Origin: Flavobacterium quisquiliarum
Lineage (GTDB): Bacteria; Bacteroidota; Bacteroidia; Flavobacteriales; Flavobacteriaceae
Assembly (NCBI RefSeq): GCF_019308285.1
Contig: NZ_WWEM01000009.1
Coordinates: 62,001-126,000 of the forward strand
Length of the DNA: 64,000 bases
Reading direction: 5' to 3'
Part shown: positions 48,724-58,159 of the stretch, in pieces
Numbering within the stretch: the stretch's first letter is position 1
How the letters are laid out: every line of letters begins with the position of its first letter
Made by a program: the position numbers and the translations under genes
The notes under the pieces: generated by a model
The model's database searches: none
What the model was told of the DNA's origin: nothing
Seen by the model: the letters and a program-made list of their open reading frames with translations, nothing else

Positions 48724-50376
48724 ATGAATAAAAGAATAAACATTTTATTTTCTGTCTTATTGACGGGAATAATAGGTTCTTATGAATCTGAAGCGCAAAA
48801 CGCATCCTCAAAACCCAACGTAATTTTGATTATGGTCGACGATATGGGATATTCGGATTTAGGGAATTATGGTTCAGAAATTAAAACACCCAACTTAGAT
48901 CGTTTGGCGAAAGAAGGAACACGTCTTCGTGAATTTTATAACAACTCAATCTGTGCGCCAACCAGAGCTTCTTTATTAACAGGGCAATATCAGCATAAAG
49001 CGGGAGTGGGTTATTTTGATGTTAATTTGGGTTTACCCGCTTATCAAGGATATTTAAACAAAGAATCTCTGACTTTGGGAGAAGTTTTCCGTTCGGGAGG
49101 TTACAGCACTTTAATGTCAGGAAAATGGCACGTTGGTTCTGAAGATCAGGCACAATGGCCAAATCAGAGAGGTTTTGATAAATTTTACGGAATCTTAAAA
49201 GGTGCGGCTAATTATTTTGATACCAAACCGCTTCCTTTCGGGAAAACAGCTTATCCGGTTAAAATGATTCGTAATAACGAAGAATTACATCCAAAAGATG
49301 ATTCTTACTACTTTACAGATGAAATTGGAAACAATGCAGTTACTTTCTTAGACGAACAAAATAAAGAAAACAAACCTTTCTTTTTGTACTTAGCTTTTAC
49401 TGCTCCGCACTGGCCATTACAGGCAAAAGCAGTTGACATTGCAAAATACAGAGGTAAATTTGACGAAGGCTGGGATGCTTTAAGAGAGAAAAGAATCAAA
49501 AAGTTAAGAGAAAACGGAATCTTACTGCCAAATCAGACAATTGCTCCAAGAGATCCTGAAGTTCCAGAATGGGATAAATTGACTTATGATGAAAAACAAT
49601 TTTGGAAAGCCAAAATGGAAGTGTATGCCGCAATGGTTGACAACATGGATCAAAACGTTGGAAAAGTTCTAGACAAACTTAAAGCTTTAAAGAAAGACAA
49701 AAACACTTTAATCATTTTCATTGCAGACAATGGCGCTCAAGGCGGATTCAATACATACAATCCTTTAAAAAGAGGTTTAGTTCGTAATGACGGCCCAATT
49801 GGAAGTTCTGGCTCTTTTGATTATCAAGAACAAAACTGGGCATATTTATCTAATACTCCATTACAGGATTATAAAAACAATATGCACGAAGGCGGTTTCA
49901 GTTCGCCGTTTATTGCTTGGTATCCATCAAAAATAAAAGCAGGAAGAATCGATAAAGGAACTGGACACATAATTGACCTTGCTCCTACTTTTTACGAATT
50001 GGCTGGAATTGAATATCCTAAAAACTTAAACGGTGTAAACTCTAATCCGCTTGCTGGAAAAAGTTTATTGCCTGTTTTATTTGACAATGCATCAGAAGTA
50101 AACCGCGGTGCACCACTATTCTGGGAAAGAGCTGGAAACAGAGCAGTAAGAGAAGGAAAATGGAAACTAGTTTCAATCTATCCATCGTATCAATGGGAAC
50201 TTTACGATCTTGAAGCTGATCGTGGCGAAACAACCAATGTTGCGACTCAAAATCCAGGAATCGTAAACGATCTTTCGGCAAAATATTTTGACTGGGCAGA
50301 TAAAACAGGAGTAGTTGAATACAGTAAATTCAAACAAAAAAATGAACTGATTCCAGGCGCAGCTGCTAAGAAATAA
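48724..50376 (+). CDS. S1-family arylsulfatase 3, exported
   Basis: A 550-residue sulfatase with signal peptide ending SEAQ. NVILIMVDDMGYSDLGNYG starts the metal site; C77-A-P-T-R-A-S-L-L-T-G is the formylglycine motif; MSGKWHVG and FIADNGAQGGF follow. The alternating KFDEGWDALREKRIKKLRENG segment is typical of bacterial arylsulfatases and is shared in part with sulfatase 1 (KFDEGWDVYREK), so those two are closer to each other than to sulfatase 2. It is the last gene of locus 2, followed by two terminators. Confidence 0.93.
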   Translation: MNKRINILFSVLLTGIIGSYESEAQNASSKPNVILIMVDDMGYSDLGNYGSEIKTPNLDRLAKEGTRLREFYNNSICAPTRASLLTGQYQHKAGVGYFDVNLGLPAYQGYLNKESLTLGEVFRSGGYSTLMSGKWHVGSEDQAQWPNQRGFDKFYGILKGAANYFDTKPLPFGKTAYPVKMIRNNEELHPKDDSYYFTDEIGNNAVTFLDEQNKENKPFFLYLAFTAPHWPLQAKAVDIAKYRGKFDEGWDALREKRIKKLRENGILLPNQTIAPRDPEVPEWDKLTYDEKQFWKAKMEVYAAMVDNMDQNVGKVLDKLKALKKDKNTLIIFIADNGAQGGFNTYNPLKRGLVRNDGPIGSSGSFDYQEQNWAYLSNTPLQDYKNNMHEGGFSSPFIAWYPSKIKAGRIDKGTGHIIDLAPTFYELAGIEYPKNLNGVNSNPLAGKSLLPVLFDNASEVNRGAPLFWERAGNRAVREGKWKLVSIYPSYQWELYDLEADRGETTNVATQNPGIVNDLSAKYFDWADKTGVVEYSKFKQKNELIPGAAAKK

Positions 50377-50407
50377 TTACTTTTTTTGATATTTTTAGTA
50401 ATTATGA

Positions 50408-50441
50408 CAAAAAGCGATTGTTGTTAGAACAGTCGCTTTTT
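50408..50441 (+). terminator. Intrinsic terminator after sulfatase 3
   Basis: aaaaagcgattgtt / aacagtcgctttt with a 5-nt loop and one mismatch, followed by a short T/A tract. Confidence 0.7.
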
Positions 50442-50482
50442 AAAACAAAAAAATGGTCTACAAGCCAAATGTTCCTAGGAAC

Positions 50483-50519
50483 AAAAAGGGCTGTCCCAAA
50501 TTTTGGACAGCCCTTTTCT
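50483..50519. terminator. Bidirectional terminator between sulfatase 3 and ornithine aminotransferase
   Basis: aaaaagggctgtcc / ggacagcccttttc with an 8-nt loop. A-run on the left and T-run on the right allow it to act on both strands; it sits 22 bp from the - strand gene's stop codon. Confidence 0.85.
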
Positions 50520-50540
50520 ATTTTAAATCTCTAAAGAAAA

Positions 50541-51791
50541 TTATCTAAAATCATTCAAAGATTTCTCAATAATTTCAAGACATTCGTTAATCTGTTCTTC
50601 TGTCATAACCAAAGGCGGTGCCAGTCTGATTTTGTTTCCATGAGTTGGTTTTGCTAATAATCCGTTATCTCTGAATTTTAAACAAATTTCCCAAGCCAAA
50701 TCAGAATCTTCATCTGTGTTGATTACGATGGCGTTTAGAAGTCCTTTTCCTCGAACCAGCGTAATTAGGTTGTTCTTTTGAGCGATTTTATTTAATCCGT
50801 CTCTTAAAATAACTCCTAAACGTTCTGCATTTTCAGCTAGTTTTTCATCTTTAATTACTTCTAATGCTGCAATTGCAACCGCTGCTGCAACAGGATTTCC
50901 ACCAAAAGTAGATCCGTGCTGCCCTGGTTTAATCACATTCATGATTTCATCATTACATAAAACTGCTGAAACTGGATAAACTCCTCCGGAAATTGCTTTT
51001 CCTAAAATCAAAACATCAGGCTGTACATTTTCGTGATGAACCGCTAATAATTTTCCAGTACGCGCAATTCCTGTCTGTACCTCATCCGCAATAAAAAGTA
51101 CATTATGTTTTTCGCAAAGTGCTTTCGCTTTCGCTAAATAGCCTTCAGACGGAACATAAACTCCTGCTTCTCCTTGAATTGGTTCAACCAAAAATCCAGC
51201 AATATTTTTAGATGAATTTAAAGCGTTTTCAAGCGCTTCCAGATTATCGTATTCAATTTTTATAAAACCGTCTGTAAAAGGCCCGAAGTTTTTACGAGCT
51301 GTTTCATCGTTTGAAAATGAAATAATTGTAGTGGTTCTTCCATGAAAATTATTTTCACAAACAATAATCTGTGCTTGATTTTCTGGAATTCCTTTTACTT
51401 CATAAGCCCATTTTCTCGAAATCTTTAACGCTGTTTCAACTGCTTCAGCACCTGTATTCATTGGAAGAACTTTATCGAAACCAAAATAGTTTGTTACATA
51501 TTCTTCGTAATTTCCTAATTTGTCATTGTAAAAAGCACGGGAAGTCAAAGTCAGTTTTTGCGCTTGCTCTACCATTGCATTTACAATTTTTGGATGGCAA
51601 TGACCTTGATTTACCGCAGAATAAGCCGATAAGAAGTCATAATATTTTTTACCATCTACATCCCAAACGTATACACCTTCTCCGCGTTCTAAAACAACTG
51701 GAAGCGGATGGTAATTGTGAGCTCCGTATTTATTCTCTTTTTCAATCAAAACTTCTGATTTTGACGAAAGTGCTTTTTCTGTACTAATCAT
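50541..51791 (-). CDS. rocD: Ornithine aminotransferase
   Basis: A 416-residue PLP-dependent class III aminotransferase that converts ornithine and 2-oxoglutarate to glutamate semialdehyde and glutamate. The start [26 protein letters not shown] and the [27 protein letters not shown] and EPIQGEAGV segments are specific to this enzyme. The PLP Lys is in [18 protein letters not shown]. Divergent from the Lrp-type gene 224 bp away, which is likely to regulate it. Confidence 0.95.
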   Translation of the reverse strand: MISTEKALSSKSEVLIEKENKYGAHNYHPLPVVLERGEGVYVWDVDGKKYYDFLSAYSAVNQGHCHPKIVNAMVEQAQKLTLTSRAFYNDKLGNYEEYVTNYFGFDKVLPMNTGAEAVETALKISRKWAYEVKGIPENQAQIIVCENNFHGRTTTIISFSNDETARKNFGPFTDGFIKIEYDNLEALENALNSSKNIAGFLVEPIQGEAGVYVPSEGYLAKAKALCEKHNVLFIADEVQTGIARTGKLLAVHHENVQPDVLILGKAISGGVYPVSAVLCNDEIMNVIKPGQHGSTFGGNPVAAAVAIAALEVIKDEKLAENAERLGVILRDGLNKIAQKNNLITLVRGKGLLNAIVINTDEDSDLAWEICLKFRDNGLLAKPTHGNKIRLAPPLVMTEEQINECLEIIEKSLNDFR

Positions 51792-52014
51792 AATCTGCTT
51801 TTTATTTTTACAAAAATATTAAAAATTAAATTACAAAAGGCATTTAAATAGAGTTTTGACTTAAAAATAACAAAATTAGAGTCAAAATTTACATTTTAAA
51901 GCAAATAAAAAGCAAATTTTTATTTGGACAGAAACAGTAATTTGTGAATAATAATTAAAAAAAATAATTACTTTTATAAATCATCAACAACTGAAATTTA
52001 AAGATTTTTATTGA

Positions 52015-52467
52015 ATGGATTTATTAGACGAATTTGATATCAGTATTATTAAAGAATTAGAAAAAGACGGCAGAATGGCATTTTCCGCCATCGCGGCTAA
52101 TTTGAAAATATCAAATACAATGGTGCATCAGCGTATCAACCGAATGATTGAACAAGGCGTAATTGGAGGCATAAAACCAATTATTCAGGAAAAAAAAATT
52201 GGGTACGATTGGGCTTCTTTTACTGGACTTACACTAAACAAAGATTCTGATTCTGAACGAATTATTGAAGCACTTAAAGAAATTCCAGAAATTACAGAAT
52301 GTTATTATGTAACGGGTTCGTTTACTTTATACATTAAAATTATAGCCAAAAATCACGAACATATGCGTCGTATTCTTTATGAAAAAATTGATGGAATTCC
52401 GGGTATTGATAAAACCGATTCGATTGTAGAATTAGGCTGTGCTTTTAAAAGAAATATATCTTTATAA
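52015..52467 (+). CDS. Lrp/AsnC-family transcriptional regulator
   Basis: A 150-residue regulator. The N-terminal helix-turn-helix is LDEFDISIIKELEKDGRMAFSAIAANLKISNTMVHQRINRM; the C-terminal RAM/AsnC ligand-binding fold includes ITECYYVTGSFTLYIKIIAKNHEHMRRI. It probably senses an amino acid and controls the divergent ornithine aminotransferase, as Lrp-family proteins often do with adjacent catabolic genes; that is inference. A strong intrinsic terminator follows. Confidence 0.92.
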   Translation: MDLLDEFDISIIKELEKDGRMAFSAIAANLKISNTMVHQRINRMIEQGVIGGIKPIIQEKKIGYDWASFTGLTLNKDSDSERIIEALKEIPEITECYYVTGSFTLYIKIIAKNHEHMRRILYEKIDGIPGIDKTDSIVELGCAFKRNISL

Positions 52468-52498
52468 ACTTCATTCTCCGAACGAGAATATTCGTTAT

Positions 52499-52532
52499 AA
52501 ACCTCACAAGAATTTACTTGTGAGGTTTTTTT
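52499..52532 (+). terminator. Intrinsic terminator after the Lrp-type gene
   Basis: aacctcacaag / cttgtgaggtt with loop aattta, followed by ttttttt. It lies between the Lrp gene and the real start of the next gene at 52574, which argues against longer starts for that gene. Confidence 0.9.
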
Positions 52533-52573
52533 GTAACATATTATTTCTGATATTTGTTAAAAATTGTAGAAAA

Positions 52574-53347
52574 ATGAAAAACTCAGTACTAATTTTATTC
52601 AGTGCAATCTTATTTTCCAATCTTATGAATGCGCAATTAAAACCCGTAAAATATTCAGAAGGAAGCCAGCAATTAAATGGTTTATTTATAAAATCGGCTA
52701 AAAAAAGTGCCAATAATCCAGGAATCTTACTTTTACCAGCATGGCTTGGAATCGATAATGCTTCTAAAGGAATTGCAGAAGAATTATCAAAACTAGGTTA
52801 CCATGTATTTATCGCAGATATTTATGGAGAAGGAAACTATCCTAAAAATACTGGCGAAGCTGGAAAACAAGCTGGTTTCTATAAAACAAACTACGAAGCT
52901 TATCAAAAAAGAATCAATACTGCATTGCAGGAATTAGTAAAATTGGGTGCGAATGCTGATAATATAGTAGCTATTGGTTACTGTTTTGGAGGAACTGGAG
53001 TTTTGGAAGCAGCTAGAGGACATTTAAATGTAAAAGGAGTGGCTTCGTTTCACGGCGGTTTAGGCAAAGATGCCAGCAGAAAAATAGAACCTATAAATAC
53101 AAAAGTTTTAGTTTGCCATGGTGCTGACGATCCATTTGTTCCAAAAGACGAAATTGCTTCTTTCCAGCAGGAAATGCGTGATTCTAAAGCAGATTGGGAA
53201 ATGATTTATTACGCCAATTCTGTTCACTCTTTTACCAATCCAGAAGCAGGAAGTGATAATTCTAAAGGCGCAGCTTATAATGCTGTAGCAGCCAAACGTT
53301 CCTCTGATCATTTACAGCTTTTCCTAAATGAAGTTTTAAAGAAATAA
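52574..53347 (+). CDS. Exported dienelactone hydrolase-family protein
   Basis: A 257-residue alpha/beta hydrolase with signal peptide MKNSVLILFSAILFSNLMNAQ. The nucleophile elbow is IGYCFGGTG (Cys as nucleophile, as in dienelactone hydrolases), followed by HGADDPFVPKDE (Asp) and NSVHSFTNPEAG (His), completing the triad. A longer frame begins at 52439 but reads through the terminator at 52499 and lacks the signal peptide at its start, so 52574 is chosen. The substrate is unknown. Confidence 0.88.
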   Translation: MKNSVLILFSAILFSNLMNAQLKPVKYSEGSQQLNGLFIKSAKKSANNPGILLLPAWLGIDNASKGIAEELSKLGYHVFIADIYGEGNYPKNTGEAGKQAGFYKTNYEAYQKRINTALQELVKLGANADNIVAIGYCFGGTGVLEAARGHLNVKGVASFHGGLGKDASRKIEPINTKVLVCHGADDPFVPKDEIASFQQEMRDSKADWEMIYYANSVHSFTNPEAGSDNSKGAAYNAVAAKRSSDHLQLFLNEVLKK

Positions 53348-53390
53348 TACCACTTAAACTCTACCAAAAACAAATCAACTAAAAAAACCA

Positions 53391-54392
53391 ATGTCACATA
53401 ATAAAATCAGAGAAGATAAAACCTGTTTGAATTGCAGACACGTTGTAGAACAAAAATTCTGTCCAAACTGCGGACAAGAAAACAGCGACAGCCGAAAAAC
53501 TTTTCACCATTTATTTATTCATTTCTTTGAAGATCTAACGCATTATGAAAATGCTTTCTGGAAAACGATTCGAAATCTTCTTCTTAAACCTTCTACGCTT
53601 ACAAAAGAGTATCTTTCAGGGAAAAGATTATCTTATCTAGCTCCAGTTCGTCTGTATATCTTTATAAGTTTTATTACTTTTCTTTTAATCGCAATGTTTC
53701 CTAGTAAAGTAACTGAAGACCTAACGAAAAATGAAAAAGAAATCACTTCTAATTTTGAAAAAGAAGCTGCAAAAGAAAAGAAAGACTGGAATGAAAAATC
53801 ATATTTAAAGTCTAAAACAATTGACAAATCTTATTTTCATTTGAAAAGTATGAAAGAGATTGACTCAATTCAGAAATATGGAAAGGAAAGAGAAAAGTTA
53901 AATACAACATCGTACTGGTTTTATGAAAAAGCCGTTCATGTTACTGAAAAATATACTAAAAAAGAGATAATTGTAAAATTCATCGACTCTTTTTTTCATA
54001 ATCTTCCGAAAATCCTATTTATTATAATGCCGTTCTTTGCTTTTTTCTTGTGGCTTTTTCATAACAAAAAGAAATGGTATTATTTTGATCATGGTATTTT
54101 TACGCTCCATTATTTTTCATTTTTGCTACTTATTTTTCTTATTATGTTTATAATTGACAGACTTGTTGGTCTTTTTGGAGAAAATAGTCCGCTGTCTTAT
54201 ATATCTGCAATTACCAATTTTGCAGGAACTATCTGGATGTGTTATTATTTTTATCCAGCACATCATCGTTTTTATGGCGAGTCAAGAATCGTATCTTTTG
54301 TAAAAAGTTTCTTATTATTTATAATAAATTCTCTTTTTATTCTATTTTTACTCACTTTATACGTTCTTTACACATTTATTAATTTACACTAA
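53391..54392 (+). CDS. DUF3667 membrane protein
   Basis: A 333-residue inner-membrane protein. It begins with a zinc-ribbon C-x2-C...C-x2-C (CLNCRHVVEQKFCPNCGQEN), then the DUF3667 signature FHHLFIHFFEDLTHYENAFWKTIRNLLLKPSTLTKEYLSGKR in part, a first membrane pair, a charged loop (about 115-205) and four further hydrophobic segments. The family is common in Flavobacteriia and its function is unknown. It is 9 bp from the M28 peptidase gene, so they are co-transcribed. Confidence 0.87.
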   Translation: MSHNKIREDKTCLNCRHVVEQKFCPNCGQENSDSRKTFHHLFIHFFEDLTHYENAFWKTIRNLLLKPSTLTKEYLSGKRLSYLAPVRLYIFISFITFLLIAMFPSKVTEDLTKNEKEITSNFEKEAAKEKKDWNEKSYLKSKTIDKSYFHLKSMKEIDSIQKYGKEREKLNTTSYWFYEKAVHVTEKYTKKEIIVKFIDSFFHNLPKILFIIMPFFAFFLWLFHNKKKWYYFDHGIFTLHYFSFLLLIFLIMFIIDRLVGLFGENSPLSYISAITNFAGTIWMCYYFYPAHHRFYGESRIVSFVKSFLLFIINSLFILFLLTLYVLYTFINLH

Positions 54393-54401
54393 CTATAAGA
54401 A

Positions 54402-55418
54402 ATGAAAAAAATACTCATTTTATTCTTAATTGTCTCTGCGTATTCATGCAAAACCGCACAGTCAGCCGCATCCAAAGACAATTCTGATCCAACCAAATAT
54501 GTTAAAGCAATCAGCGAAAAAGATCTAAAGAAAATGCTGTATACGATTGCTTCTGACGAAATGGAAGGTCGTGAAACAGGTTCTGCTGGACAGAAAAAAG
54601 CGGGTCTTTACATGATTGAGCAATACAAAGAAAATGGTATCTCTTTTCCAAAAGGAGCATCAGATTATTACCAGCATATTCCAGCAGCTTTCTTAAATGC
54701 AAGACGAAACGAAAATCTGCCTGATTCTGAAAATATTTGGGCATTTATTGAAGGCTCTGAAAAACCAGATGAAATTTTAGTTATTTCTGCACATTACGAT
54801 CACGTTGGAATTAAAAACGGCGAAGTTTATAATGGAGCTGATGATGATGGCTCTGGAACTGTAGCGCTTATAGAAATGGCTAAAGCATTTACTAAAGCTA
54901 AAAAACAAGGACACGGGCCAAAACGTTCGATTTTATTTCTTCATGTAACTGGAGAAGAACACGGGTTACATGGTTCTCGTTATTATTCTGAAAATCCTTT
55001 GTTTCCAATTGCGAATACTATTGCGGACATCAATATTGATATGATCGGACGCCGTGATGTAGAACATGCCAACACCAATAATTATGTATATGTAATTGGA
55101 GCTGATAGATTATCATCTGATTTACACAACGCAGTTGTGGCTCAAAACGACAAATACATTAAAATGGATTTGGATTTTAAATTTAATGATCCGAAAGACC
55201 CAAACCATTTTTATGAGCGTTCTGATCACTATAATTTCGCAAAACATGGTATTCCAGCCGTTTTCTTCTTTAATGGAGTTCACGAAGACTACCACAAACA
55301 AGGAGATGAACCACAAAAAATAGAATATGACGCTCTTACCAAAAGAACACAACTAGCTTTTGTTGTTGCATGGGAATTAGCAAATAGAGAAAATAGACCG
55401 GTAGTGGATAAGAAGTAA
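54402..55418 (+). CDS. M28-family zinc aminopeptidase lipoprotein
   Basis: A 338-residue lipoprotein with lipobox AYSC (C16). The M28 zinc residues appear in order: H in ISAHYDHVG, D in YNGADDDGSGTVALIEMA, E-E in HVTGEEHGLHGSRYY, D in INIDMIGRRD and H in ERSDHYNFAKHGIPAVFFF. It should cleave N-terminal residues from peptides in the periplasm or at the outer membrane. The length is normal. It ends before a bidirectional terminator shared with rho. Confidence 0.93.
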   Translation: MKKILILFLIVSAYSCKTAQSAASKDNSDPTKYVKAISEKDLKKMLYTIASDEMEGRETGSAGQKKAGLYMIEQYKENGISFPKGASDYYQHIPAAFLNARRNENLPDSENIWAFIEGSEKPDEILVISAHYDHVGIKNGEVYNGADDDGSGTVALIEMAKAFTKAKKQGHGPKRSILFLHVTGEEHGLHGSRYYSENPLFPIANTIADINIDMIGRRDVEHANTNNYVYVIGADRLSSDLHNAVVAQNDKYIKMDLDFKFNDPKDPNHFYERSDHYNFAKHGIPAVFFFNGVHEDYHKQGDEPQKIEYDALTKRTQLAFVVAWELANRENRPVVDKK

Positions 55419-55471
55419 GATTCTAAGTACTAAGATTCTGAGATACTAAGTTTTCTCTTAGGAACGGTTAT

Positions 55472-55504
55472 AAAAAAAGGATGAGTTAAACTCATCCTTT
55501 TTTT
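55472..55504. terminator. Bidirectional terminator between M28 peptidase and rho
   Basis: aaaggatgagtt / aactcatccttt is a perfect 12-bp stem with a one-base centre, flanked by A-run and T-run, so it works for both convergent genes. Confidence 0.92.
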
Positions 55505-55586
55505 ATTTTATATCTTTTTACTTTTAATACTTTAAATACTAAAAAACTTAGCATCTTAGCATCTTAGAACCTTAGCATCTTTAAAA
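55505..55586. repeat. Short tandem words around the rho 3' end
   Basis: cttagcatcttag words repeat here, with complements (ctaagattctgag, ctaagattctaag) at 55420-55450. Together they form a loose inverted repeat around the terminator. No gene. Confidence 0.5.
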
Positions 55587-57419
55587 CTAGTCATTCATCG
55601 AAATCAAAAACTCTTCGTTGTTTTTGGTTTTCTTGAAGCGGTCGTTTACGAAATCCATAGATTCTACTGGATTCATGTCTGATAAGTATTTACGCATGAT
55701 CCACATTCTTTGAAGTGTTTTTTCGTCTAATAATAAATCATCGCGACGTGTACTTGAAGAAGTAAGATCGATTGCAGGGAAAATACGTTTATTAGCTATC
55801 TTACGATCTAATTGAAGTTCCATGTTACCAGTTCCTTTAAATTCCTCGAAGATCACTTCGTCCATTTTAGAACCTGTTTCTGTTAATGCTGTTGCGATAA
55901 TACTTAAAGATCCACCATTTTCTACATTTCTAGCTGCTCCGAAGAAACGTTTTGGTTTTTGTAACGCATTCGCATCAACACCACCACTTAACACTTTTCC
56001 TGATGCTGGCTGTACTGTGTTGTAAGCTCTTGCTAAACGTGTAATTGAATCTAGTAATATTACAACATCATGTCCACATTCTACTAAACGTTTTGCTTTC
56101 TCTAAAACAATGTTAGCAATTTTCACGTGTTCTTGAGGCTCTCTATCAAAAGTCGAAGCAATAACTTCTCCTCTTACACTTCTCTGCATATCTGTAACCT
56201 CCTCTGGACGTTCGTCAATAAGAAGGACAATTAAATAAACTTCTGGATGATTGGCTGCAATTGCGTTTGCTATATCTTTAAGAAGCATTGTTTTTCCTGT
56301 TTTAGGCTGTGCAACGATCATACCGCGCTGTCCTTTACCTATTGGTGAAAACAAATCTATAATTCGGGTTGAAATAGAACTTCCTTTTTCGGCAATTTTG
56401 AATTTTTCTGAAGGGAATACCGGTGTTAAATGTTCAAAAGAAACTCTGTCTCGAACCACCTGCGGGTCGTGTCCGTTAATTTTTAATACACGAACCAAAG
56501 GGAAAAATTTCTCTCCTTCTTTTGGAGGGCGAACCACTCCTTTAACTGTATCTCCAGTTTTTAAACCAAATAATCTGATTTGTGATGTTGACAAATAAAT
56601 ATCGTCTGGAGAAGCTAAATAATTATAATCTGATGAACGTAAAAATCCGTAACCGTCTGGCATCATTTCAAGAACGCCTTCACTTTCTATAATTCCGTCA
56701 AATTCAAAATCTGAATCCCTGAAATTATTATTGTTCTTTTTATTTTTGTGATTAGGATTTTGGTTGTTGTGATTTCCATTACCATTCCCGTTTTGATTTT
56801 GATTCTGATTCGGGTTTTGATTTTGGTTCTGGTTTTTATTTTGATTCGGATTAATCTTTTTTGCAGGAGCAAGAGGTGGAGTTTTCTCAGTTGTTTCGGC
56901 TGTTGGTTCAGAAACAGTTGGTTCTGCTGGAGTTGCTTCTACTACTTCTTCAACTGCAACATCTTGTACAGCTTCTTTTTCTTTTTTCAGCGCTACTTTC
57001 TTCTCGTAAGCCGACTTATTGAATTTCACAATTTTCGGTTCTTTTTTTGCTGCTGGTGTTTTATTTTCTGGAGCTTCTACAGTTACGTTTTCTGCAGTTG
57101 GCTGAACTGTTTCTACACTATCGTTTTTTTGAACAGTTTCCTCTACTTTATCAAATTCTAAAACGGGAGTGATTTTTGTATTTGCTGCTTTAGTTTTAGC
57201 TGGTGCAATTCTAGCGCGTTTCGGTTTGTCATCTTTAGCATCAGAAACCGCTTCTGTTTGAGGAGCTTGAGCTGGTGCATTTGTGCTCTCTTGGTGTGCT
57301 AAAATCTGACTAATCAAAGTCTCTTTTTTGACACCAGTAATCTTTATTGTTTTAGCTAACTTAGCTATTTCTTGAAGCTCAGCAAGCTTCATTTCTTTTA
57401 ATGCAGAAATATCAAACAT
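55587..57419 (-). CDS. rho: Transcription termination factor Rho
   Basis: A 610-residue hexameric helicase, much longer than the 420 residues of E. coli Rho. Residues 1-45 are the Rho_N domain ([20 protein letters not shown]). Residues 50-250 are a low-complexity insertion, first Ala/Pro/Glu/Lys-rich and then strongly Asn/Gln-rich (about 200-245). The RNA-binding cold-shock fold starts near 255 ([15 protein letters not shown]), and the ATPase has Walker A in [12 protein letters not shown] and Walker B in [16 protein letters not shown]. Disordered insertions are common in Bacteroidota Rho. It is convergent with the peptidase gene. Confidence 0.97.
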   Translation of the reverse strand: MFDISALKEMKLAELQEIAKLAKTIKITGVKKETLISQILAHQESTNAPAQAPQTEAVSDAKDDKPKRARIAPAKTKAANTKITPVLEFDKVEETVQKNDSVETVQPTAENVTVEAPENKTPAAKKEPKIVKFNKSAYEKKVALKKEKEAVQDVAVEEVVEATPAEPTVSEPTAETTEKTPPLAPAKKINPNQNKNQNQNQNPNQNQNQNGNGNGNHNNQNPNHKNKKNNNNFRDSDFEFDGIIESEGVLEMMPDGYGFLRSSDYNYLASPDDIYLSTSQIRLFGLKTGDTVKGVVRPPKEGEKFFPLVRVLKINGHDPQVVRDRVSFEHLTPVFPSEKFKIAEKGSSISTRIIDLFSPIGKGQRGMIVAQPKTGKTMLLKDIANAIAANHPEVYLIVLLIDERPEEVTDMQRSVRGEVIASTFDREPQEHVKIANIVLEKAKRLVECGHDVVILLDSITRLARAYNTVQPASGKVLSGGVDANALQKPKRFFGAARNVENGGSLSIIATALTETGSKMDEVIFEEFKGTGNMELQLDRKIANKRIFPAIDLTSSSTRRDDLLLDEKTLQRMWIMRKYLSDMNPVESMDFVNDRFKKTKNNEEFLISMND

Positions 57420-57577
57420 GAATATTCTATGAATTTAATTATTTTAAAGGAAATACTGTAAAAAGAATAGGTAGATAATAAATTTGAATTGACCGCAGTA
57501 TGAAGTGCTTACGGTATTATGATGCAATAATACGAATAAAATTTTATCATACAATAGTATTTTAAAAAAAGAAAATA

Positions 57578-57585
57578 TATTTTTG
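57578..57585 (+). promoter_or_regulatory. Promoter -7 box for the DUF4293 gene
   Basis: TATTTTTG fits TAnnTTTG, 17 bp before the ATG at 57603. No clear -33 element was seen. Confidence 0.5.
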
Positions 57586-57602
57586 TAAAACATTTTTAGA
57601 CC

Positions 57603-58013
57603 ATGATACAAAGAATTCAAACTGTATATTTATTTCTCGCTTTTGTTGCAACAGGCATTTTGATGCTTTTCTTGCCACTTTGGACAACAAGCGCAGGAAA
57701 GCCGTTCTATTTTATGCAGGATCAACTTTATACTATTTTATTAGGTTTAACAACAATGCTTAGTATAATTAGTATAATTTCATTTAAAAAGAGACAAAAT
57801 CAGTTTGTACTAAACAGACTGAATATCATATTAAATTTAATTTTATTAGGATTATTTGTTTATCGATCACTAAATTTATCTGGAGAAGCGGAAGTTTCTG
57901 AGAAAGGTATTGGGATGTTTCTTCCTATTGTTGCTATCGTGTTATTAGTATTAGCTAATAAGGCCATCAAAAAGGACGAAGATCTTGTAAAATCTGTAGA
58001 TCGTTTGAGATAA
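57603..58013 (+). CDS. DUF4293 membrane protein
   Basis: A 136-residue protein with four membrane segments (about 5-25, 45-60, 75-95, 105-122). The start MIQRIQTVYLFLAFVATG and the KKRQNQFVLNRLNIILNLILLG and PIVAIVLLVLANKAIKKDEDLVKSVDRLR segments are typical of DUF4293, a Bacteroidota-specific family often located beside rho. The function is unknown. Confidence 0.9.
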   Translation: MIQRIQTVYLFLAFVATGILMLFLPLWTTSAGKPFYFMQDQLYTILLGLTTMLSIISIISFKKRQNQFVLNRLNIILNLILLGLFVYRSLNLSGEAEVSEKGIGMFLPIVAIVLLVLANKAIKKDEDLVKSVDRLR

Positions 58014-58044
58014 ACCTATAAACTTAGTTTATTGCGCGAAGAAG

Positions 58045-58073
58045 AACCCGAATTTTATATTCGGGTTTTTTTT
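58045..58073 (+). terminator. Intrinsic terminator after the DUF4293 gene
   Basis: aacccgaat / attcgggtt with loop tttat, followed by a T-run. Stem is perfect. Confidence 0.9.
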
Positions 58074-58159
58074 ACCCTATTATATTATAAATCAGACTTA
58101 AAGAGCACAATGAAAAGGTGATTTACATGATAAATTTGTATTTTCAAATTCAAATAATC

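Noticed and set aside
52439-52573. Upstream start adding 45 residues to the dienelactone hydrolase-like protein
   Set aside because: The extension covers the end of the Lrp gene and its intrinsic terminator, and it would bury the clear signal peptide that starts at 52574.
56748-57161. Antisense 137-residue hydrophobic frame inside rho
   Set aside because: It is the complement of the Asn/Gln/Lys-rich insertion, giving Ile/Leu/Phe runs by composition only.
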